From: Chloroflexota bacterium
Lineage (GTDB): Bacteria > Chloroflexota > Dehalococcoidia > SM23-28-2
Length of the DNA: 10,935 nucleotides
Direction: 5' to 3'
Assembly (NCBI GenBank): GCA_030691665.1
Contig: JAUYDU010000338.1
Span: forward strand, 1 to 10,935
Shown here: positions 6,097-10,935 of the stretch, piece by piece
How positions within the stretch are numbered: the stretch's first letter is position 1
How the letters are laid out: each line of letters begins with the position of its first letter
Notes under the pieces: model-generated
The model's database searches: none
Seen by the model: only the letters and a program-made list of their open reading frames with translations
Told to the model about the DNA's origin: nothing
Translations under genes and position numbers: made by a program

Positions 6097-7206
6097 TCAG
6101 CGGTCTATCATGTTCACCTCGCTCCTCGTAGCAAGCCCGACCCCAGCCGCTATCCCAAGCAGGCCTAGGACGATCATGGCCAAGGGCCATCCGTGCCCTT
6201 CTCCCGCGCCCGCGCCCAGGATCGGAGTGGAGCCGCCCCCCGTGATGGGCGGCGCGCTCGGCGTCGCAGGCGGCGGGGTCGGGCTGGCTGTCGGCGTGAC
6301 TGTAGGCGTCTCGGTCGGCACAGGCGTCAGCGTAGGAGTAGGCGTCGCTGTCTTCGCCGGCGTGCCTGTGGCCGGGGGCGTCCCCGTCGCCGTCGGTGTG
6401 CCCGTCACCGTGGGCGTGCCGGTGACCGTCGGCGTGGGCGTGGGCGTGGGTGACGGCGTGCCCGTCGGGGTCGCGGTCACGCTTGGGGTCGCCGGTGCAC
6501 CGGGGCAGCCCAGGATGGAGACGTTGTTGTTATCCATCGTCACTGCACCATTTCGCGCCAGGACGCTACCAGACACGCTCGCGCCGTTTTGCAGGGCGAT
6601 GCTTGTGAGTGCGAGAATATTTCCTACGAACTGAGTGGTTGTGCCGAGAGTCGCCGAGCTGCCGACCTGCCAAAACACGTTGCAGGCTGTACCGCCATTG
6701 ATCACCAGGACAGACGAGGCGCTTGCGGTCGTGAGTTTGCTCACCATCTTGAAAATGAAGACCGCATCGGCGTTGCCTTGGGCGTCGAGAGTGAGTGTTC
6801 CCGTCAACTGCGACGACGACGTAGAACAATAGACGCCCTCGATGAGCGTCTTGCCACCCAGATCCTGACCAGTAACATCGGCGGTGCAGGCCTGGCCTGC
6901 TAGAGCAAGGTAGGCAGTGGTGACATCACTCTGGGCCTGAAGCGCGACCGCATCCGCTGCGTGTGTTGCTCCTCCGGTCACGCTCCCCGGAGGAAAGCCA
7001 GTGATCGCGCTACCTGGGCTGACGCCCAGGTCTCCGAAGATGGTGGTCGGGCCGGTATTGGTCACCGTCGTGCCACCCAGAACCGCGAAGCTCGCCGCTG
7101 AACCCAGTCCTGGCGCGGTCTGCGCTATGGCGCCCACCGCGAAGGCCGCTGTGATGGTGATCAGCAGCGACAGGGCAATCGTCAATAGTAGGTTGTTGAT
7201 GCGCAT
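6097..7206 (-). CDS. ice-binding-like (DUF3494) secreted, membrane-anchored protein
   Basis: 369 residues. Residues 1-29 form a signal peptide (RINN, a hydrophobic LLLTIALSLLITITAAFAV core, then AIAQ). Residues ~34-235 match the ice-binding-like family DUF3494: LGSAASFAVLGGTTVTNTG, DLGVSPGSAITGFPPG, a KTLIEGVYC segment, then NVFWQVGSSATLG and SVLARNGAVTMDNN. This family folds as a beta-solenoid; members bind ice or act as adhesins and surface proteins. Residues ~236-325 are a Thr/Pro/Ser linker (TPTVTGTPT-type units). Residues 339-361 are a C-terminal hydrophobic anchor (WPLAMIVLGLLGIAAGVGLA) with a short tail. The ATG at 7206 has AAAGGA 9-10 nt upstream. It lies between two tRNA-Pro fragments and is likely transcribed from the promoter at 7523-7551 through a long leader. 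Ice binding itself is not shown; adhesion or a surface role is equally possible. Confidence 0.88.
   Translation of the reverse strand: MRINNLLLTIALSLLITITAAFAVGAIAQTAPGLGSAASFAVLGGTTVTNTGPTTIFGDLGVSPGSAITGFPPGSVTGGATHAADAVALQAQSDVTTAYLALAGQACTADVTGQDLGGKTLIEGVYCSTSSSQLTGTLTLDAQGNADAVFIFKMVSKLTTASASSVLVINGGTACNVFWQVGSSATLGTTTQFVGNILALTSIALQNGASVSGSVLARNGAVTMDNNNVSILGCPGAPATPSVTATPTGTPSPTPTPTPTVTGTPTVTGTPTATGTPPATGTPAKTATPTPTLTPVPTETPTVTPTASPTPPPATPSAPPITGGGSTPILGAGAGEGHGWPLAMIVLGLLGIAAGVGLATRSEVNMIDR
6310..6475 (-). repeat. degenerate tandem repeat coding the Thr/Pro linker
   Basis: Short GC-rich units of the GGCGTGCC(G/C)GT(G/C)ACCGT type recur and encode TPTVTGTPT-like units in the ice-binding-like protein. 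Such arrays change length by slippage. The complementary strand gives a spurious Val/Gly-rich open frame. Confidence 0.6.
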
Positions 7207-7395
7207 TTGTCTGATTCCTTTCTTACTACGTTCGTTTTGATTGCCGTCGATGGCGAGGTCATGGTCGAGGATGTCCTGGGCGGAAGCTGCACCCCAGGCT
7301 GCCGGTCGGGTAAAGGTCTACGCGGGTAGACGTTCGGGCCGTGTGGCACCAGGGCGCCGCGCCGCTGGCCTGAAAGAACTGGCTCAGTGCCTACG
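7207..7395 (-). promoter_or_regulatory. long 5' leader of the ice-binding-like gene
   Basis: 189 nt between the 27-codon ORF stop and the ATG at 7206, with no supported gene on either strand. It contains a hairpin: GTCTAC and GTAGAC (- strand sense) close around CCGC at about 7315-7330. Several other GC-rich pairings are possible. With a start near 7516 the untranslated region before the ATG would be ~310 nt, long enough for a structured regulatory leader. No known riboswitch consensus was recognised. Confidence 0.4.
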
Positions 7396-7479
7396 TCATC
7401 GGATTGTGATACTCACCACACCCAGGAGGACGAGGACGATGAATATAACGATAATCACGAGCCAGATGTTGTTGCTCAT
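7396..7479 (-). CDS. 27-residue single-span membrane peptide
   Basis: A short frame from ATG 7479 to TGA 7396. The product is MSNNIW followed by an almost wholly aliphatic stretch (LVIIVIFIVLVLLGVV) and a short tail ending TIR. It is one transmembrane helix with a positive C-terminal end. GAGGTG lies 5 nt before the ATG, and a near-consensus promoter lies 44 nt upstream (7523-7551). The ORF is the first in the transcript that would also carry the ice-binding-like gene, so it may be a leader peptide, a small membrane regulator or a toxin-like peptide. The family is not recognised. Support comes from the ribosome binding site, promoter placement and pure hydrophobic composition; no homology could be tested. 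Confidence 0.6.
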   Translation of the reverse strand: MSNNIWLVIIVIFIVLVLLGVVSITIR

Positions 7480-7522
7480 TCAGTCACCTCGATTAATCAG
7501 CATCCTTCGTACTTTTCCACGG

Positions 7523-7551
7523 ATTCTAGACCCGCCGTGTCCTTGTGTCAA
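7523..7551 (-). promoter_or_regulatory. near-consensus sigma-70 promoter
   Basis: On the minus strand, TTGACA (7546-7551) is followed after exactly 17 nt by TAGAAT (7523-7528). The expected start is near 7516, giving a ~37-nt leader before the 27-codon ORF. It is the best-matching promoter in the window. Confidence 0.8.
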
Positions 7552-7564
7552 CGGTTTTGGCGAA

Positions 7565-7585
7565 TTGCAAACCAACCGTTTGCAA
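7565..7585. promoter_or_regulatory. perfect 8-bp palindrome upstream of the promoter
   Basis: TTGCAAAC (7565-7572) and GTTTGCAA (7578-7585) are exact inverted repeats around CAACC. The near edge is 13 bp upstream of the -35 box of the minus-strand promoter, a position expected for an activator or repressor dimer site. No regulator gene adjoins it. Confidence 0.55.
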
Positions 7586-7686
7586 CGGGGTGTCATAGGC
7601 TGTCATGGCGGGCGGGCGTGAGGGCTGAAAACAGATACGAAAGCGGTCAGAAAGCGACGCACTGACACGGGTTAGGACGGTCGTGG

Positions 7687-7736
7687 CTTGAATGGGGTTC
7701 AGGAGGTCGCTGGTTCAAATCCAGTCGCCCCGACCA
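7687..7736 (+). repeat. tRNA-Pro 3' half, repeat copy 3 (att-like scar)
   Basis: 50 bases, 48/50 identical and in the same orientation as 3614-3663. The changes are CCTG to CTTG at the start and TTCGAAT to TTCAAAT in the T loop. The anticodon loop GGGG and the CCA end are kept. No tRNA 5' half precedes it. Together with copy 2 it brackets the ice-binding-like gene and its leader. Confidence 0.82.
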
Positions 7737-7755
7737 TAAGACTTCCGACGTGGTG

Positions 7756-7776
7756 CCGCCCCCTGGTGGGGGGCGG
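7756..7776 (-). terminator. GC-rich hairpin just after the phosphodiesterase gene
   Basis: CCGCCCCC (7756-7763) pairs perfectly with GGGGGCGG (7769-7776) around a 5-nt loop, two bases beyond the stop codon of the phosphodiesterase gene. No T-run follows on the minus strand, so it is terminator-like and not a textbook intrinsic terminator. It also separates that gene from the tRNA fragment at 7687-7736. Confidence 0.5.
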
Positions 7777-7778
7777 TG

Positions 7779-8600
7779 TCATTCCTGGGATTGGAGGACG
7801 TCGAGGAGGAGGTCCGGCCTGTCGGTCATCAGGCCGTCCACCCCCAGGTGGAGAAGGCGCCGCATCTCCTGGGGCTCGTCCACCGTCCACACGTGCACCT
7901 GAAGGCCGAGGCGGTGGGCAGCCTGGACGAATCGGCGGTCCACCACGGTAAGCCGTCCCTCGCGGGAGGGAACCTGAAGGGCATCGTAGGCGGGGCGGAG
8001 GAGGCGCGTCAGGCCCAGGCGAGCGGCCAGCCAGAAGAGGCGCGTCTCCCAACTAGCGGCGGAGGTAGCCACGCGGCCGTTTGTCCGCCGGCGGAACTCT
8101 CGCAGGGGCTGGTCGTGGAAGGAGGCCACCAGGATGCGCTGGTGGAAGTCGTGTCCCTCGATAAAGCTAACCAGGGCCTCGACCAGGGAAGGCTGCCTCT
8201 GCTTCATGTCGACGTTGAGGCGGACATCGGGGAAGGCTGCCACAACTTCGGCCAGGGTGGGGACGGTGGCTCCCTGGCCGCGGAAGGGAAAGGTCTGACC
8301 TGCGTCTGGGGAGAAGCGGTAGCCAGCATCGAGCCGTTTCAGCTCGGCCAGGGTTAGGGCGTGGACGGGGCCAGAGCCGTTGGTGATGCGGTCCACGGTC
8401 TCGTCGTGGATGGTGACCAGCACGCCGTCGCGGGTGGTATGGAGGTCCGTTTCCAGGTAGCGGTATCCGAGCTGGACTGCGCCCTGGAAGGCGAGCATCG
8501 TGTTTTCGGGCCAGAGTTTGCTGCCGCCGCGATGGGCGAAAGCGAGGGGGCGGCCTCCCTCCAGGAAGGGGCGCTGCGGCTGTGGGTGGGACTTTGGCAT
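7779..8600 (-). CDS. glycerophosphodiester phosphodiesterase
   Basis: 273 residues. Members of the GDPD family (GlpQ/UgpQ-like) hydrolyse glycerophosphodiesters to glycerol-3-phosphate and the alcohol, using a divalent metal in a TIM barrel. Catalytic and metal-binding motifs are visible: AHRGG (His23, Arg24), PENT (31-34), ETDLH (Glu50, Asp52, His54), then DGVLVTIHDE (His65, Asp66), a VDMK segment where most members have E.K, and a late QVHVWTVDE followed by GVDGLMTDRP. There is no signal peptide, so the enzyme should be cytosolic like UgpQ and act on phospholipid-derived diesters. The ATG at 8600 is the first available and leaves ~20 residues before the barrel; no clear ribosome binding site precedes it, so the start is less certain than the family. 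It stands alone, transcribed away from gapN. Confidence 0.93.
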   Translation of the reverse strand: MPKSHPQPQRPFLEGGRPLAFAHRGGSKLWPENTMLAFQGAVQLGYRYLETDLHTTRDGVLVTIHDETVDRITNGSGPVHALTLAELKRLDAGYRFSPDAGQTFPFRGQGATVPTLAEVVAAFPDVRLNVDMKQRQPSLVEALVSFIEGHDFHQRILVASFHDQPLREFRRRTNGRVATSAASWETRLFWLAARLGLTRLLRPAYDALQVPSREGRLTVVDRRFVQAAHRLGLQVHVWTVDEPQEMRRLLHLGVDGLMTDRPDLLLDVLQSQE

Positions 8601-8628
8601 AGGTGTGCGCTGCCAGTCGACCGCGGGA

Positions 8629-8660
8629 ATCCTTCGCTGCGCTCAGGACAGGCTCCTGCG
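8629..8660. repeat. dispersed intergenic repeat ('CPERSEG' type)
   Basis: CCTTCGCTGCGCTCAGGACA and its flanks match the short repeat found in spacers of many environmental genomes, recognisable because the reverse frame reads ACPERSEG when mis-annotated as protein. It lies in the divergent spacer between the phosphodiesterase gene and gapN. Confidence 0.55.
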
Positions 8661-8707
8661 GCCTGGCCCAATACTAGGTTAGCGGGGACGGAGGCGCAAG
8701 CAGAAGC

Positions 8708-8780
8708 GGCGCAGCGTGCTGCGCCCCTACGGTTGCCGGGGCGCAGGCGAATTGACGCTAGGTCGCTACCCCTAGCGACC
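8708..8780. repeat. cluster of palindromic (REP-like) elements
   Basis: Three perfect inverted repeats in 73 bp. GGCGCAGC/GCTGCGCC (8708-8725, 2-nt loop) overlaps TGCGCCCC/GGGGCGCA (8720-8745), so those two are mutually exclusive. GGTCGCTA/TAGCGACC (8761-8780, loop CCCC) follows. A tandem pair of CCAGAGCCCCCG units lies just to the right, at about 8790-8815. They sit between divergent genes and are likely mobile intergenic repeats. Confidence 0.65.
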
Positions 8781-8850
8781 AGCCCCAGCCAGAGCCCCCG
8801 CCAGAGCCCCCGCGCCGCGGGCGGCGGCATCATTTTCCCCATGCCAGGAG

Positions 8851-8879
8851 TTGACTTTCGCAGTTATCTATGATAAGAA
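8851..8879 (+). promoter_or_regulatory. putative gapN promoter
   Basis: TTGACT (8851-8856) and TAAGAA (8874-8879) are 17 nt apart, with TG one base before the -10 (extended -10). The predicted start near 8886 leaves ~30 nt before ATG 8917. The -35 is good and the -10 weak. Its location inside the longer upstream extension of the reading frame argues for the ATG at 8917 as the true start. Confidence 0.5.
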
Positions 8880-8916
8880 GTTTGCATTCATCTCTGGAGG
8901 TTGGGAGGTAGCAGAC

Positions 8917-10428
8917 ATGGAGAGAACGATCAGTTTGCCACGGGAGGGCATCTTCGCCGCCGTCACCGATGGCGATACCCGGCTGAAGTTTCTGCGTGAC
9001 GGCCAGTGGGTGTCCTACGACGGCGATCGCACTATCGCCATCCACTCGCCGGTGGACGGCTCCCTGGTGGGCCTGGTGCCGGCCCTGAGCACGGAGACGA
9101 TCGACGAGGTGTTCCAGCGGGCACACGAGGCCCAGAAGGGCTGGGCCGAGGCCGGCCTGGAGGAGCGGGTGGCCTGTCTGTACCGGGCCGCCGACCTGAT
9201 GGAGCGCCACGCCGACACCCTGGTAGATCTGCTGGGGTGGGAGATCGCCAAGAACCGTAAGGACGCCCGCGAGGAGGCTACCCGGTCGGCCCAGTACCTG
9301 CGCTTCACCGCCGAGGAGGGCCGGCGCATGCACGGGGAGATGATGCGGGGTGACGCCTTCGCCCCCTTTGCCCGCAACAAGGTGGCCCTCACCTTCAGGG
9401 TGCCCCTGGGGGTCGTGCTGGCGATACCGCCCTTCAACTACCCGGTGAACCTGGCCGTGTCCAAGATCGCACCCGGCCTGATCTGCGGCAATAGCGTGGT
9501 GCTGAAGCCGCCCACGCAGGGGTCTGTCAGCGGCATCTACCTGACGGCGATCTTCCAGGAGGCGGGCTTCCCGCCGGGGGTGATGCAGGTGGTGACCGGC
9601 CGGGGCTCCGAGATCGGCGACTACCTGACCACTCACCCGCTGGTGAACATGATCACCTTCACTGGCTCGTCCACCATCGGCTGGCGGCTGGGCAAGGTGA
9701 CAGGGATGGTGCCGATGCTCATGGAGCTGGGGGGTAAGGACGCGGCCATCGTCCTGAACGACGCCGACATGGAGCTGGCGGCCAAGGAGATCGTCAGCGG
9801 CGCCTTCGCCTACTCGGGACAGCGCTGCACGGCGATGAAGCGAGTGCTGGTGACGGATGACGCCGCCTGGCTCCTGCTGAAGCACATCGTGCCGAAGGTG
9901 GAGAAGCTGAGCGTGGGCAACCCTGAGGATGACGCTTTCGTCACGCCGATGATCAGCCAGGAGGCGGCGGAGTTCGTCCAGGAGTTGATCGACGATGCCC
10001 TGGCCAAGGGGGCGAAGCTGCTGGTGGGCAACCGCCGGGAGAAGAACCTGCTCTGGCCGACGGTGATCGATGAGGTGACGGCCGACATGCGCCTGGCCTG
10101 GGAGGAGCAGTTCGGGCCGGTACTGCCGATCATCCGCGTAAAGGACGCGGCGGAGGCGGTGCGGCTGGCCAATCAGTCGGAGTACGGGCTCCAGAGCGCG
10201 ATCTTCACTCGCAACATCGACGCCGCCCTGGGGATCGCCCACCAGTTGGAGGTGGGCAGCGTCCAGATCAACGGCAAGTCGGCGCGGGGGCCCGACCACT
10301 TCCCCTTCATCGGCGTCAAGGCCTCGGGCATGGGCGCCCAGGGGGTGCGTTACAGCATCGAGGCGATGACGCGGGTCAAGGCGATCGTGTTCAACCTGCA
10401 CGAGTGGCAGGGGTTCAGCGGGCTGTAG
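8917..10428 (+). CDS. gapN: non-phosphorylating NADP-dependent glyceraldehyde-3-phosphate dehydrogenase
   Basis: 503 residues from ATG 8917, preceded by GGGAGG at 8903-8908. The frame is open for 22 codons further up, but the promoter lies there. The ALDH-family enzyme GapN oxidises glyceraldehyde-3-phosphate directly to 3-phosphoglycerate, giving NADPH and bypassing the ATP-forming step. Similarity to streptococcal GapN runs the whole length: PPFNYPVNLAVSKIAP (Asn174), KPPTQGSVSG, TGRGSEIGDYL, MELGGKDAAIVL (Glu270), AYSGQRCTAMKRVLV (nucleophile Cys304) and MRLAWEEQFGPVLPIIRV. SARGPDHFPF (Arg457) corresponds to the family's RGTDNFPF region, and VRYSIEAMT is near the end. Catalytic Asn, Glu and Cys spacing equals that of S. 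mutans GapN. It is transcribed alone, divergent from the phosphodiesterase. It suggests NADPH supply from glycolysis; a gluconeogenic partner is not visible here. Confidence 0.93.
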   Translation: MERTISLPREGIFAAVTDGDTRLKFLRDGQWVSYDGDRTIAIHSPVDGSLVGLVPALSTETIDEVFQRAHEAQKGWAEAGLEERVACLYRAADLMERHADTLVDLLGWEIAKNRKDAREEATRSAQYLRFTAEEGRRMHGEMMRGDAFAPFARNKVALTFRVPLGVVLAIPPFNYPVNLAVSKIAPGLICGNSVVLKPPTQGSVSGIYLTAIFQEAGFPPGVMQVVTGRGSEIGDYLTTHPLVNMITFTGSSTIGWRLGKVTGMVPMLMELGGKDAAIVLNDADMELAAKEIVSGAFAYSGQRCTAMKRVLVTDDAAWLLLKHIVPKVEKLSVGNPEDDAFVTPMISQEAAEFVQELIDDALAKGAKLLVGNRREKNLLWPTVIDEVTADMRLAWEEQFGPVLPIIRVKDAAEAVRLANQSEYGLQSAIFTRNIDAALGIAHQLEVGSVQINGKSARGPDHFPFIGVKASGMGAQGVRYSIEAMTRVKAIVFNLHEWQGFSGL

Positions 10429-10506
10429 GGCGAGCCGTCTATGATCGGCCCATAATTGGTGGGTTGGCCTTTCAACACCGCCCCCTGAAGGGTGCGGCAT
10501 CGGGAA

Positions 10507-10564
10507 GTAGCGGAGGCCTTCAGGCCTCCATGACATGGGGTGGAAGCCTAAAGGCTTCCGCTAC
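10507..10564. repeat. bipartite palindromic repeat after gapN
   Basis: Two hairpins stand side by side: GGAGGCCT/AGGCCTCC (10512-10529) and GGAAGCCT/AGGCTTCC (10542-10559), each with a 2-nt loop. The outer ends also pair (10507-10520 with 10551-10564, 13 of 14 bases), so the 58 bp can fold as two small hairpins or one long stem. It resembles a dispersed intergenic palindrome and may also stop gapN transcription. Confidence 0.65.
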
Positions 10565-10656
10565 ATGGCGCTATGCCGGGCCTGAGCCTTTATTCTCTTA
10601 ACGACCATCAGGCGGGGGTACAGAACTCACCCACCAGCCGTGAATCAGTCGTGGCC

Positions 10657-10678
10657 GGGCCTGCCGGTTGACAGGCCC
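10657..10678. promoter_or_regulatory. dyad across the -35 box (operator-like)
   Basis: GGGCCTG (10657-10663) and CAGGCCC (10672-10678) are exact inverted repeats around 8 nt and overlap the -35 hexamer TTGACA (10668-10673). A protein bound here would block the promoter. Confidence 0.4.
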
Positions 10679-10697
10679 GCCTCCTGCGCGGTATACC
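10668..10697 (+). promoter_or_regulatory. promoter of the acidic membrane-protein gene
   Basis: TTGACA (10668-10673, perfect) and TATACC (10692-10697) are separated by 18 nt, with the predicted start near 10704. A GGGGGGG run at 10719-10725 precedes the ATG at 10728 and may serve as the ribosome binding site. Confidence 0.6.
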
Positions 10698-10727
10698 CAG
10701 GGTGCGACCACTAAGACTGGGGGGGCC

Positions 10728-10935
10728 ATGCAGGAGCGGCAGCGGGGCGAGGAAGGCGAGAGCGACCGGGAAGGGTCCGACACAGGCTTCGTCGACGAAG
10801 AGGGGACGACCTGGGAGCTAGACCCCAACGACCCCAGCCACCCTGACTACGACCTGTCGGAGGCGGCGGGCTACGGCGGCTGGGAGCCGGCCGAAGGCTC
10901 GAGCTCCGTCTGGCGGCGGGTGGTTGTGGTGGTGT
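10728..10935 (+). CDS. acidic protein with probable membrane anchor (partial, 5' end)
   Basis: ATG 10728 opens a frame that runs off the window after 69 codons. The first ~60 residues are strongly acidic and hydrophilic (many Glu, Asp and Gly; DPNDPSHPDYDLSEAAGYGG in the middle). They are followed by WRRVVVVV, which looks like the positive flank and start of a membrane helix. This suggests a type II-like membrane protein with a cytoplasmic acidic N-terminus. The family is not recognised. The start is supported by the promoter and the G-rich stretch just before it. The composition resembles no other gene in the window. Confidence 0.65.
   Translation, partial: MQERQRGEEGESDREGSDTGFVDEEGTTWELDPNDPSHPDYDLSEAAGYGGWEPAEGSSSVWRRVVVVV

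Noticed and set aside
6110..6634. Plus-strand Val/Gly-rich frame (GVGVAVGVPVTVGV type)
   Set aside because: It is the complement of the Thr/Pro linker of the ice-binding-like gene, an artefact of low-complexity GC-rich DNA.
7688..8052. Frames reading VQEVAGSNPVAPT and VGATGFEPATS
   Set aside because: Both phrases are translations of tRNA 3' ends; the frames only mark repeat copy 3.
8354..8842. Minus-strand frame containing ACPERSEGF
   Set aside because: It overlaps the phosphodiesterase gene in another frame and runs through an intergenic repeat whose translation is this phrase.
8830..10536. 568-codon minus-strand frame opposite gapN
   Set aside because: It is antisense to a full-length, motif-complete GapN and has the His/Leu/Arg-rich composition of a shadow frame in GC-rich DNA.
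1..10935. CRISPR array, rRNA genes or a complete insertion sequence
   Set aside because: No regularly spaced repeats with unique spacers, no rRNA-like stretch and no transposase frame were found.

Overview
The window looks like a piece of a GC-rich, free-living bacterial chromosome. Codon choice in the housekeeping genes, the dispersed palindromic repeats (including the one that reads as 'CPERSEG' when translated), the Thr/Pro-rich surface protein and the GapN enzyme would fit a Chloroflexota-type (Dehalococcoidia-like) environmental lineage. That placement is an inference, and no marker here settles it.

Left part (1-2519, + strand): the tail of an unknown gene, then a probable operon. Its members are a three-part protein (GRAM/PH-like, winged-helix-like, Hsp20-like C-terminus), a DGQHR-domain (DndB-like) protein whose start overlaps the previous stop (ATGA), and a small coiled-coil protein with a strong ribosome binding site. 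Codon use (many ATA, AGG and CTA codons) differs from gapN, and the set has an accessory, possibly transferred character.

Decayed part (2555-3468, - strand): remains of a type I restriction-modification operon. The last ~150 codons of hsdR are fused in frame to the N-terminal core-binding domain of a tyrosine recombinase. The first ~45 codons of hsdM follow, with the original 4-nt ATGA overlap still present. Between this wreck and the tRNA are two adjacent perfect dyads.

tRNA-Pro and its copies (3587-7736): an intact tRNA-Pro(GGG) with its own promoter is followed by two further direct copies of its last 50 bases (anticodon arm to CCA) at 6031-6080 and 7687-7736. These look like attachment-site scars of tRNA-targeting integration. 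The first interval (3664-6080) holds the housekeeping GTPase gene typA. The second (6081-7736) holds a secreted, membrane-anchored ice-binding-like protein (DUF3494) with a long leader. In that leader lies an unlisted 27-codon membrane-peptide ORF behind a near-consensus sigma-70 promoter and a perfect palindrome.

Right part (7756-10935): a cytosolic glycerophosphodiester phosphodiesterase (- strand), an intergenic block rich in palindromic repeats, a non-phosphorylating NADP-dependent glyceraldehyde-3-phosphate dehydrogenase (gapN, + strand), a second palindromic repeat, and the 5' end of an acidic, probably membrane-anchored protein that runs off the window. These are ordinary core-metabolism genes separated by mobile-repeat-like spacers.

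The most notable items are the triple tRNA-Pro repeats with an ice-binding gene between two of them, the integrase-HsdR chimera, and the GRAM/wHTH/Hsp20 + DGQHR gene pair.
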